64,000 nt of DNA from NCBI GenBank assembly GCA_014706295.1, contig JACSVZ010000038.1, positions 1,550,001 to 1,614,000 of the forward strand. The letters are read 5' to 3'. Positions 45,701-57,700 of the stretch are shown one piece after another (positions within the stretch are counted from its first letter, which is position 1; each line of letters opens with the position of its first letter). The notes beneath the pieces are model-generated. The model saw nothing but the letters and a program-made list of their open reading frames with translations, was not told where the DNA came from and did not search any database. A program made the position numbers and the translations under genes. This DNA comes from Lycocorax pyrrhopterus obiensis. Lineage: Eukaryota; Chordata; Aves; Passeriformes; Paradisaeidae.

Positions 45701-48700
45701 AATCCTAGAGAGCAGATGATGTTCCAGCCATCCCAGGGCTGAAATGAGCACCTTCCTCTGTGTGCCCAATACAGGAAAGCCCTGGCACACCGAGGAACAG
45801 GAATCATGGAGCGATTTGGATTGGAAGGGACCTCAAAGCTCATCTTATTCCATCCCCTGCCATGGGCAGGGACACCTCCCCCTATCCCAGGTTGCTCCAA
45901 GCCCCATCCAACCTGGCCTTGACATCCTCCGGCTCATTAAAAACTTCTTGCCTTTTGTGGCTTGGACTGATTTGCCCAGATCCTGCAGTTATTTGAAGAT
46001 CATCCTGTAGTCTATCACTATTTATTGCCTTCCCAGATGGAAGAGCTCAGCTACTGTAGCAAGCCATACTTTACTGGGCCTTCTTGAGAATATCTATTTC
46101 CCCCCCCACACACACCTGTTTTCATTCTATATTGACCAATTTTTCATTCATTTTTTATTGTCTAAGCCACAAGTAGCTGATGCCAAGTTGAGAGGTCATT
46201 TATTGACCAGGAAGCACTACCTACAAAAAATTAATAAGCTAAAAAAAATTAATAGGGAATAGTTTGGAAGCCTCTCTCTTTCCTTGAGCTTTTCTGCAGT
46301 GACCCAGCTCCTGGCACCAGGAAGGTCACAGGTAACTGCAGCCTGCAACATCCACAGCAGATCTCGCTTTCCAGAGGGGTTCAGTGCTTTGATATTACTG
46401 CTCACGTTTAAATTGACAAATGAAGTGCCACCAATCACACACCAACAACGTGTTTGTTCTGCTACAGGTGCTGCAGTCCTACAACCACGAGTCAAAACTG
46501 GCTGCCTCATCTTTTAAATGAATGAAGAAAACTGCTTGAAGCCTACTGGGCTAAAAAAAACCTCAGAGCAAAATGAGCTCACTCCTTTTAGGATCCCAAA
46601 CTGGGCACTTACCCCTCCAGCCCTGATAAGTTTGCGCCTGAATTCCTTGGTGGGGTTGTTGAAAGTCAGTTTCTCACAACGCAGGTGGTTCACAGGTGGA
46701 TTCCCCTCCAGATTTAGGAACAGGTCGTATGTGAAACAAACCTTTTTGGGCTCCTCCTAAAAACAAGAAAGGCTTTGGGAAACTGGAACAAGCTTGGCAA
46801 GCACACTAAGTCTGGGGATCCGAACAGTCACTCCTGAAAATCCCAAATAAACCACTAAGTGTTGCACTCATGGAGTTTTTCACCATGAGATCAGAGAGCT
46901 GGAAATTAAACTATTTGTGCTTGAAGTTAACATTGTTCATCAGGAACTCAGGCATGAGGCTTCCCACTGCAAAAGCAATGCATGGACACAGATTTTGACT
47001 GAAAATTGTCTGTTTAAAGCTGCTCAAGTCTCCCCAGAAAAGCAGATTCACAAGCTTTATGCACTACTCTGTTTTCACCAAAATTCAGACCCTATCTCCT
47101 CTGGGAAGCAACTCTAAATATCAATATTAAGAAAAGCATAATCCTTTTTTAGAGAAGGAACAACTTCTGAACTCCCAGGATCTCTGCGAGCACTGAGAAA
47201 AGATTAAATGCAACGGGAAAAGCATGGCTTGGTTTGCAAAATCCTTTTCAATATGCATATTGCAGGGGCTGAATGGGAAGATATCCCAGGCTTTTGAACT
47301 TTCCAAGGGCACTTTCACCCCAAGCAATCCAGAGTTTGTATGCATGGTGGGGGGATCATCTGCGCCTCACTGCTTCTGTTCCACCTGCTGCGTTTGCACC
47401 ACAGAATGGAAGAAATCCCCTTTTTTTTCCCCCCACCAAAATTGCAAATACACTTCTTGTGTATTACAAATATCCACAGGACACTGCCTGGTATTTCTTG
47501 CATTTTGCATTTCCAAGCTGGAAATTCAATGTGACAAGAGGGACTCCGCTGGGAAGCCCAGCGAGGCCGGCAGTGCCCTGCGTATTTCCATGAATGCATC
47601 CCACATGCCTCATTCCCTGCGCAGCACCGAGCAGCTGCACAGCAGTCTTTTCCAGAATTCCCATCCAGCAGCTCCATTTCCTGGTGCAGTGGCATTGTTG
47701 GATGGGAACAGGCGCTGCAGGCTCCCAGCCTCAGCCATTAGATTTGCTGAAAATAGGCTGAAACGGCTTCAGACCACCCCGGCTCCTGCTGTTTGCTCCA
47801 GAGGCCATTCCTTGGACAAACCACACCTCTAATAATACAAAGGGTGGTAGCTACACCTGGTTTACATCAAAATCAATACCCTGAGCTCATCTGGGAGTCG
47901 AGGTCTTGGATCCTCACCCCCAAACAGGGGCAGGCATCAATAGACACAGAGAAGAGTCTCAGATTAAGGTGCTGCCAACACCAGGTCTTCAGACCCTCTT
48001 TTGGGAAAGTCCTGAAGAATCCACACACTCCTCAAAGGAGTCTTCTAAAACAGATAGATGGGAGGAAAAAGAAAAATCCTTGCAAAGTACACTGCCCTGT
48101 CATTTGCCTCTTTTCCATGCCCGTTCTCATTAACAGAATCATTAGTGAGCTCTGCGTGTGCGCTCGCTGCAGTTCAAACAGCAGCTGCACAGGGTCCCTC
48201 AAAGTCTAATAAACTGAAATGAAGGATGAATAGAAATCCAAATGTGGCCTAATAATGGCTTCTAAAATGCTTTCCCTGGTTTACAACAGAGTAAATAATC
48301 TTGGCTCTATCAGCAAGCGCAGGCTTCAGTCAGGAGCTGTTTTGCCATCCCATTACCAGCTCTGCTTTGTCATTTGCCCATTTGCTTTCCAAGCAGGAGA
48401 GAGGCAGCAGATCCCGTTCCCTCTCACCTTGGGTATCCCATTTTTAATACAGCCTCACAAGCACCAAAATATTCATCATGTCTCTACTGAATTTTTGTAG
48501 AATTAAGGCGGTTTTTTAATGTGATATTCCTCCAGCTCAGAGATCACAACTGCCCTGGGAATGAGCCCCAGCAGAGTGCCCTGATCATTAAAATCTCCTT
48601 TGTATCCCTCAGGCCATAAGGAGCCCCCCGCCCCCCCCAGTGAATAGTTGAGATTACAGCACTCCTAAAAGAACCACCACAAAAGTCTCAAAGCAAAAAG

Positions 48701-51700
48701 CTGCAAATAAACATTCTTTCCTTTACTGCCCTCACTGCCCAGCTAATGATTACAGCTCAGGCCACTCCAAAGCTTAATCCATCCGGTCCTCCCTAAAAGG
48801 TTCTTCCCCCAAACAACCACGAAGGGGGAGAAGGGGGGTAAAAACCCAAGGAAAATCTCCCTCAATTGACCCAGACCTACCCATCCTCTAACTTTAAATG
48901 GAAAGCCAGGCTGAATCCACAGTGCCACACTTCAAAGCCTCTCTCAATAACATGTTGGGACCCACACATTCTGCTGCTGGGAGCTGCAACCCAGTGTAGG
49001 TTCTTTCCCACCCTACAAACTTTGGTCCAGACAATCCTACAACATCCTTCATGTACTCCTGCTTCAGTAGCAACTACACACACAATCCAGGCTTTGCTCT
49101 TAGATAATTCCACCTTCTGATATTCCTTGATGTCAATCAGTAAAACTGATCAGAGAAGACCCTTTCTGTGGGTATTTTGCTGCTCCCAAGACTGTAAGAT
49201 TTTCTAAAGGGCCCTACTTCCAAGAAAAGCTTTACAAAAGGTGGATCATGTCCATTTCTAACCGGTAGATATGAATTACTCAGATTCAAATTCAGTGGTG
49301 CATTTGGCCATGAAATGGTTAAGCTGGTGCAGGGATGTCTCAGCAAGGCACCTCAGAACCTCACTTTACATCTGCCCCTTAAATCTCAGGATGCCAGAGA
49401 AGTAAACTACAAGTGAGCACCACAAAGCCAGGGCTTTTATTTGCAGCTGCTGTAAACTTCCCTTCATCCCGTGAATCCCCCTATTCCACCTCCAATCTCC
49501 TGAGCTGGGTACATTAGGTTTTATTTTTACTGCTTCCTGTCTGCACCGCCTGCCACTGCGCTGTTACGAGCTCTGAAGCTGCTTTATTTTTCCTTTGAGT
49601 TCTGAAGTAATGGGTTAAAGTTCTTTTGGCACTTTTTGTAAGAGGAGGAATTTTTCAAAGTCTTTTGTTAAAATTTCCTTGTCTTGTTTTTAAGGCAGGG
49701 TGTGCCCTTTGCCACTTAACACAAATCAAAAGAATTTCACTGGTAGCGTGCGCATAAAGCTCATAAATCACTTTTAGAAAGCCATAAAACAAAATTATCT
49801 ACAAAAATCTAGCACACCAAGGAAGCAGGCTCATGGTTATTCAATAACTATAACATCTAACACCACTTCCCTTTTGCCACAGATCCAGCCTGACAGAGGC
49901 ATTTATCTGGAACGTCTGGAGAAATGAAACCCCTTCCCAGGCTGGTACAACCCGTCTGACTGGTCCTGGAGCTGCTTCCAGACAGGGCATTGGAAAGGGA
50001 AGAGCCTAATATTCAGATTTTGAAATAAACAGCCTTATGTTCCACTCAGGAATCCATGAACCACCCTTATCTTTTGGGAGATTCTCCAGGGTTAAGCATT
50101 TAGGACTTTGCTCCAGCAGAAGCTTGACTTTGTTTGAAAATTAGGTTTCCCTAATATATTTTTATTTTATATATATATATATATATAACAAGCACAATAA
50201 ATATATGAGTATAAATAACATAGATGAGTGTAAATATATCTCTTTATCTACTCACTACTCCAAGACAAGCACTTAATAATCTAACTCTTACAAATACATG
50301 ATATGAAGCTGGCATGGCTGATAAAGCTGCAAACACATCCTTGCCACACATTGCAAATATATATATAAAAGTATTTATATGTATTTTCAGCATCTCGAGG
50401 TGCCTACGTGCCACACTGAATGGCTACTCAAACACAGCCCAGGGTTTTGGCCCTGCTCAGATAAAGGAATGCGTAAATTGATAATCCTAATTTCTGACAG
50501 AAAAAAGTAAAATAAAAGATTCACCAGTGAGCAGCAGCAGGACAAAAGGAATTGCTGCATGTTTGGGAAGGAAGATGGTACAGGACAGACCTAAATTGCT
50601 TCCCTTAAAGGGCAGACAAAAGGACAAATTTTACTCCTCCTTCCACAACTTTCAGCAACACTGAGTAAACACCAACAGGTTAAAGCTAGTCCTCCTCTCA
50701 AACCTGTGCACATCCTGCCCCAAATGGCAATTTCATTAAAATCAAATGTCTCATGCAAACACAGGCCCTTCAACCTTCCTTAGGAGTATTTCCCTGGCCA
50801 ATCCCTTCCTGATGGCACAGTCCTGACACCAGTTGTAGCTGATCTCGTTTCACCTCCCCTGCCATATGTGCAGCCCACCTACAACGTCTCCACTGAGTTC
50901 CTACTTTGATACACAAATAATTTTTCCCTTTTCCAATATTTCTCTCTTTGTTTTCTCTATCACACCAGAAAGGTTGCAGAAGGGGTAAAACATGCATATT
51001 TTTCTTTTGAACCTCACTGGAAAAATCAAACTGATTTCTCTGCTTTCTTTGCTTATCTCCTTCTCACTAATAGGAAAAGCCCAAGTTCCATGTATCCATT
51101 ATGTAAATCCTGGAAGGCTTTTATCTCCAGCACTAAAATTAGGAGGTAGCATCTTTAAAGAGACTTTAATACAGCATCTTATCCATGTTGCATTAATATC
51201 ATCTGCCTTATATCAGAATAACATGAAAATCTACTAGACCTTTAGCTTTGTGGGGAGGATTGATCTAATTTGATTAGGATGCAAAAAATGTCACAGGGAA
51301 TGAATACCAAAGCCAGACCTGTATTACAGCCTCCAGATTACAACGTGTACCACTAGAAGAGATTTATTTGGAGACAACAATGAAAAAAAAGCCTCCAGAC
51401 TGTTGAAATTGAGGGGGAGAGGGAAGGGGAAGAGCAGGAGAAAAACAGCAAACGCATTTGTTGTACCCGGTTTGTATCGATTTGAGCACCAGAAGCCACT
51501 CACAGCAGCCCTCGTTACAGGAACACAAAGGATTTCAAAACAAAAATAGCACACTAACATTGCCAGTCCAAATGATCTGCTGTCATTAGCCAACTCGACT
51601 TTCAAAAGCTTTATCAATCAACCTGCTGAGCCCCTGCCATTTGTTTTTCAGGATCAGTTACCACAGCAAAGGCTCTGCCAGTGTTAAAGGAGACTGCGAA

Positions 51701-54700
51701 TCCTGTGGCTGCTCAGAGCCCCAAACTGCCCAGGCTCACTGCAATATCCACAATTTATATTCTGCAATTCAAATTCCAGCCCTGAGAAAGCACCTACTCA
51801 TGGAGGAGCTGGACTGCAGCACAGGAAGGACAAACACAGGCCAGCAATGTTGATAGAGAATAAGAACAGGCTCTCACACCTTTTTCACAGTCTGCTGACA
51901 CTTCCCTGTCGGACAAAAAGGCACCAAGAGCACTGAGTCTGCTGCTCCAAACACACAACAATGATAACAAAAACGGAGTCCTTCAACACAAAGAGTCAAT
52001 GGGCAATTTTATGCCAAGCTGCCTAAAAAATCCCTGATGAAGTTCATTAAAACCATTCCTAGTAAAGCTGTTCCTTCCCAGAGCACAGGCTGGTATTTCT
52101 TTAGCCAAAGCAAAGAGCACACGGGCTCTGACAGCCAGGATTTGTCATCCCAATAACAAATCAGAACAGGGAAAGGAAATGGCTAAGAAAGGAGGCTTAA
52201 ACTGTGGAAAAAAAACCCATTTCAGCCAACCGTGGCAAAGATCAATCTCCACAGACTGGCTCACTCCCTCTTTAAATCCTTTCTCTTCTCACCTTCACAA
52301 AGCTAAACATGCATCGATAAACAAACCCCAAAGCCTCTGCAAGTCTGGTTTCAGCTGAGGACATACATCAACAAAAATGTGTCAGAATGTGAGGAACATA
52401 TGGCCACAAAACCCATTCAACTCCTTCTGCCCAGTCACCTCCAAAGAGCCTTTTCACCCCAATCCCAGAATCAATCCATAACATCTACTTGAGGAGAATT
52501 ACTCAAGGATGAGTTCCAAATGCTGTAATCAATTCACAATATCTGCTGCACACACACCAGCTGATCCCCACCAGCGTCAACAGGTTTAAACAGATCAGAG
52601 TGAAAACATGGTCTTGAAGTAATGAAGATTTTGATTTATTTGGTGTTTTAACGTCATATTCTTTAATTCAGGAGAACACAGGCTGTATCCTAAACCTTTG
52701 CCATTCATCCTCCTCTTTCCCTATCTTTTTAATTTTTACTATATCCCAGTCTTTGCATTTCTGTCTTTGTAGAAGTATTTACCTCTTACATTTCCTTCAA
52801 CTCCACTTACTGAAAATAATCATTGCTCTTAAAATTCCCAGATGGCATCATCACTAGGCAGTGATGGACAGAGGAGCCCATCTCTTCACACAGAATCCCA
52901 GGATATCCTGAGTTGGAAAGGATCCACAGGGATCATCAGCCCAGCCCCTGGCCCTGCACAGACACCCCAACAATCCCACCCTGGGCATCCCTGAGAGCGC
53001 TGTCCAAACGCTCCTGGAGCTCTGGCAGCCTTGGGGCCAGGACCATTCCCTGGGGAGCCTGGGCAGTGCCCCAGCACCCTCGGGGGGAAGAACCTTTCCC
53101 TGAGATCCATCCCAAGCCCTGACACAGCTCCAGCTGCTCCCTGGGGACCTGTCCCTGCTCACCCCCTCAGCAGCAGCTTCTGAGCTCCCTGCAATCCTAA
53201 GTTAGTTCATGGTTGAATCTGAGAAAATGTCTTTGTTCCGGTGATGTGCTGGAAGACGGAACCTGTAACCTTTTCCCTCAACCAACCCTTGCCCCAATTA
53301 AATAATGAGAGGTGCTGCCTGAAACTCCTTAATTAGCAATTCGTTAATCAGCTTAAAAATGGAAAAGAACTTCTCCAGAAAACATGCAGCTAAAAAACAG
53401 GGCAAAAATGAATATTTTGAAGATCTGCAGATTTGAAAACAAGTCTGCAACTCAACCTGTTCTCCTATTTATTTGTCATCTTTCTGAAGACCAAAATGTC
53501 AGAAACAAAGAGCCTTCTCCTAAATTAACAGCTCGTTCCATTGTTTCCAGGGAGAACAGAGCCCACCTATTTCCCTTATTTATAAAAGCCACCTCTCTGC
53601 TCAGTGCTGGGGAACAACTCTGCAGTCACGTGCGTGGAGAAACAATGAGGAGTGATGACCCCAGTGGGTGTGAAACCAAGTTCTAGTCAGAAAAGCTGCC
53701 AGCCCCATATTCCGTGAGGAACAGGGGAATATGAGGGACAGAGGGAAAAAAAAAACCATAGGAATGCAGATGTCAGTCAAAGCAAACTGCAAAAGCAAAG
53801 CAAAAGCAAAGCAAAGCAAAAAGACACAGAAATGAGGGAGATCTGAGGATTTGTGAAAGATAAACCATTGGAGAGCTGCAGGGAAAAGGGAAGTGTGGGG
53901 AAAGGCTGGGTGAAGAAAGGAAGGGAAAATAAAAGGAAAAGGCACAACTAAAACACAGCTCACCTCTCCCAGGCATTAGAGGTTCCACTTCTCAGGAATC
54001 AGCGTGGAGGAGTTCACATTTTTTGGTCAGGAGTGTAAAGGATTTTGAACCTGACTTAAACCAACATTTAGTGCAGATGGAGAATTTTCTGATTGCCATC
54101 TAAAACCTCAGAAAAGCCACCAGAAGTAGAGCTACTTTCAAGCTTTTGAGGTGTTTTTGTTGCACTCAAGTCGTAGTTCTCAGTGTTTGCCAAAAAAATT
54201 GCTTTCATCAACAACATTCACCCCCCAGCCCCTGACTGCCATTCCTCTTCCCAGCCTTCTGGCTTACCCTACCCACCCAAAAAACAACTTGTGGGCTAAA
54301 CATTCCCAGGTTCAGGAGGGCAGCCTGTCTTCTGTGGCTCAGTCCCATTATCTGGCTTATTCCTCCGACCCATGAAGTGGGGTCAGAGCAACGTGGTAGG
54401 CCAAAAACCCAACCCAAAATGCTAATTCTTCACAAAATGACACTGCTGGGAGAGCATCCTGAGCTGGAGTGGGGACAGACGGAAACAGCAGACAGATGTT
54501 TGCAGGAGGGACAGGGAAAGGAGGATGGGAAGCTAAATAGAATCAGGCTGTTGCATGTGGTCTGCTGTCAACACACCTGGGGTAAAGGCTTGTCATTGGA
54601 GAGCTGAGGGGGTGGGAGAGCAGAGATTACAGGGATGTGGCTCAACATTTTTAGTTTCGTTTACCTTGGTTCCCTCTTAGGGATCATAAGCAAAACATTA

Positions 54701-57700
54701 GTTTTTATTTTATTATTTAAGCAGTAATCAAACCCAGAAACATCCATTATTCATGTTTAACAAAACAATTTAACTGAAACTGAGGTAATACGAACACAAG
54801 TGCCCAACTCCCTGTTTTCATAACCTACAGCATGTGACCTCTGTGGTAGACTTAAAGCAAGCAATAAATCCCAAATTTTAACTTTCATATACTTGCTGGC
54901 AATGCATCTTAAGACTTAAAATATTTAGTGTTTTCTTTCTGGAAGAGCACTGAGTTTAGAACAAGGATATCTTTAACACAGCTCTAAATACTTGTGCTAC
55001 ACAGGCAAATGTTTGTCTTGGGCTTCTAAAAATTTCATACCTATACAGTTAAATGTAATAAGCTTGCCAATTTAAAAGTAGATTTTTTAATATATTGACA
55101 ATCAACACAGTGTTTACAAATGTTCATAATATCAGTGTTTTATGTTTATTTACTTCCATACGTACATAAAATATTTCAAGTTGCTTTAATATCCTCCATG
55201 CCAAAGAAGCTACAAGTGGTACAATCTCTGCTCAGAATCTCCAGGGCCATCCACTGTCCTGCTATCACCTCTTTATGCAATTCCATTTCTGCCAAAAGCT
55301 TTCTTTTGAAGTCTGGCAGGAGCTTCCAACTCCCAGTTAAATTCTATTTATTAGACTAATAAAAAACACACACATAAAACAGTCACATAATTTAAGAGTC
55401 TTTCTGTCAGGCAGTTTCAGGCTCTGGCACAGCTCAAAACAATTAGAAGACCAGAAATCAGATTCTACCTTATTTTTGAAGTGCACTTCAATGGGCATAA
55501 TGAAGCCAGCGTAGCCAGACTCCTCCACCTTGTAGGGGGGCTCCTTGCACACTGAAAGAGAACAAATAAATGTGAACTTGGAATTCAGCACAACTTTCTC
55601 TGAGCCAAAAAGGAGCTGCAAGAGGAGAACTGGGCCTCTGTCGACCCAGGGCACAGTTAAAACACTGACCTTTGTGGAAAAACCCACACAGAATAAGATG
55701 GTGGCCACAGGCTTAGCTAAGAACATGAAATCTGTTCTTAGCTCCTCCCATGGAACGGAAACATAAAACACTCCAGGCCCGAGTCTAACTGAGATCCTTC
55801 CCCTCCTGTGCAGTGAGATACAATTACATTTCTGGGCAGTCACACAACAATGCAAACTGCCAGTTCCAAGTGCCTGGCAAAGAAAGGCCAAGACCCAAAA
55901 GGTGGAACAGCACAGAAAGGTAAAGTTTACTTTGATGACCATATTTGTGAATCAAAACACTACTGCACACAAGCAAGTGATTATTTTTTCCTTGAAATAC
56001 TGCCCTGCACTCCTCAACGCTCCTAATTGGGTAACGGCCACGCTCCAGGCTGCTGCTTCCCCCAGAGGTGAACAAACCTGAAGGGCAGGTGAGCACTGCT
56101 ATTTATTTCACACACAAGGAAACACGAGGAGGAAGGTGAACCAGTTTGCTGCTAAGGTCAGAGCTGCTTACTGAAGAAACAGCAATTAGAAAAGTTAATT
56201 GCTTCTCTGAAATTAATCTGCATGTCCCTGCCTCAGTTCCCCCTGTCCCGCTACCTGGGGCAGCTTCAGGCTCCTGAATCCTTCCCATTATCCATTCCAG
56301 GATATCCAACTTGAAGGATTCCAGGATCTTTTCTTTGGCCATGACGTAGCAGCACACAGCAGCTGCCAGGAGAAACATGAGACCCACAAAGATATTCTCC
56401 CTCTCAGGAACCGGATGCACTTGCATATAATTTATGCACTACAATATATGTAAATAAAGTCAATTAGGTAATTAGAGGAATTCAGTGCAAATCTTCTGAG
56501 TTTCTCTTAAGAATTCCAAGTAATTAATATGATTAGGAAACAGTACATCAAACCTAAAAGCACACAAATTATTTTCTTTTAATGTAGCTGTATTATCCCC
56601 ACCCAGCTCTAAGCACTTCTACCATCATTAAGGTGCTGGAAAGCAGCACTCCAAATTCAACTGTGAAAAAAGGGCATAACTAAAAATAACAAAAACCTCT
56701 AGACTTGCTTTAACTTGAATTTCATATAAGAACCCTGTCATTTAGAGGGAAAAATCCCAAACCAAAGAGCAGTGCCAATATGGCAGCAGGAATCTTAAGC
56801 CTATCTGCCAAGCAGCCTTTGTTCCTCTGCCACTCTATTCTGACAAATTCCAAGGGCTCCAAGAGCAATCTGCCAGCAGCACGAGCCCACCTTCAGCACC
56901 AGGATCTGCTCCAAGAGGGGACCATCTGAAGAAACCCTTCAAACAAACCTAGCAAGAGGAGGCATTTGCCACAGTGTTTATGTACAATGCAGACACGCCT
57001 TGGTCAAAGGCACGCTGGCATTAGGAGCAAGCTCAAGGAAGCACGGAAAACCCAGGGACTGGGAAAAAATACCTCTGTAAAGGCAGATGATACAGCAACT
57101 GACTGAGCAAAGGCCACGGTTTTATACTGCCAGAGGGCAGGGTTAGACAGGATATTGGGAAGGAATTGTTCCCTGGGAGGGTGGGGAGGCCCTGGCACAG
57201 GGTGCCCAGAGCAGCTGTGGCTGCCCCTGGATCCCTGGAAGTGTCCAAGGCTGGGTTGGCCGGGGCTTGGAGCACCCTGGGATAGTGGAAGGTGTCCCTG
57301 CCCGTGGCAGGGGTGGGACTGGATGGGCTTTAAGGCCCCTTCCAACCCAAACCATTCCAGGATTCTGAGTACCATCCCAACACAGTTGTTTGTAATGCAT
57401 TAATTACAGCAGGACACAAGATCTGTAACCCACAGACTGCATTTTTATTCCATAAATCAGCTTTCAGCTCAGTACTGCACCTGCTTATCAGACATCAGTT
57501 ACAGCAGATCAGTTTGAAGGAGACATTATCAACTCACAGACCAGAGTCACATCCTTGTGAATGCTGAGCACCTCTGAGTTCCTTTCCACTGTGGATTCCC
57601 ACAAATACCCAAAGTCATAGGTTGTCCTAAGATATCCTGAGTGTCCTGCTTCCAAAGCAGTATTTCCAAGAATGCACATTACAACAATTCTCACGGGCAG

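Larger units (their letters stand above)
46757..55468 (-). other. MLLT1: MLLT1 intron 3 (8.7 kb), content
   Basis: The largest intron, inside the YEATS coding part. It holds one CR1 copy (52890-53165), TA-rich microsatellite DNA (50156-50190) and an AAAGC repeat (53783-53823). Otherwise the sequence looks unique. A 609-base open stretch (47224-47832) is discussed under findings. No nested gene is called. Confidence 0.7.
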
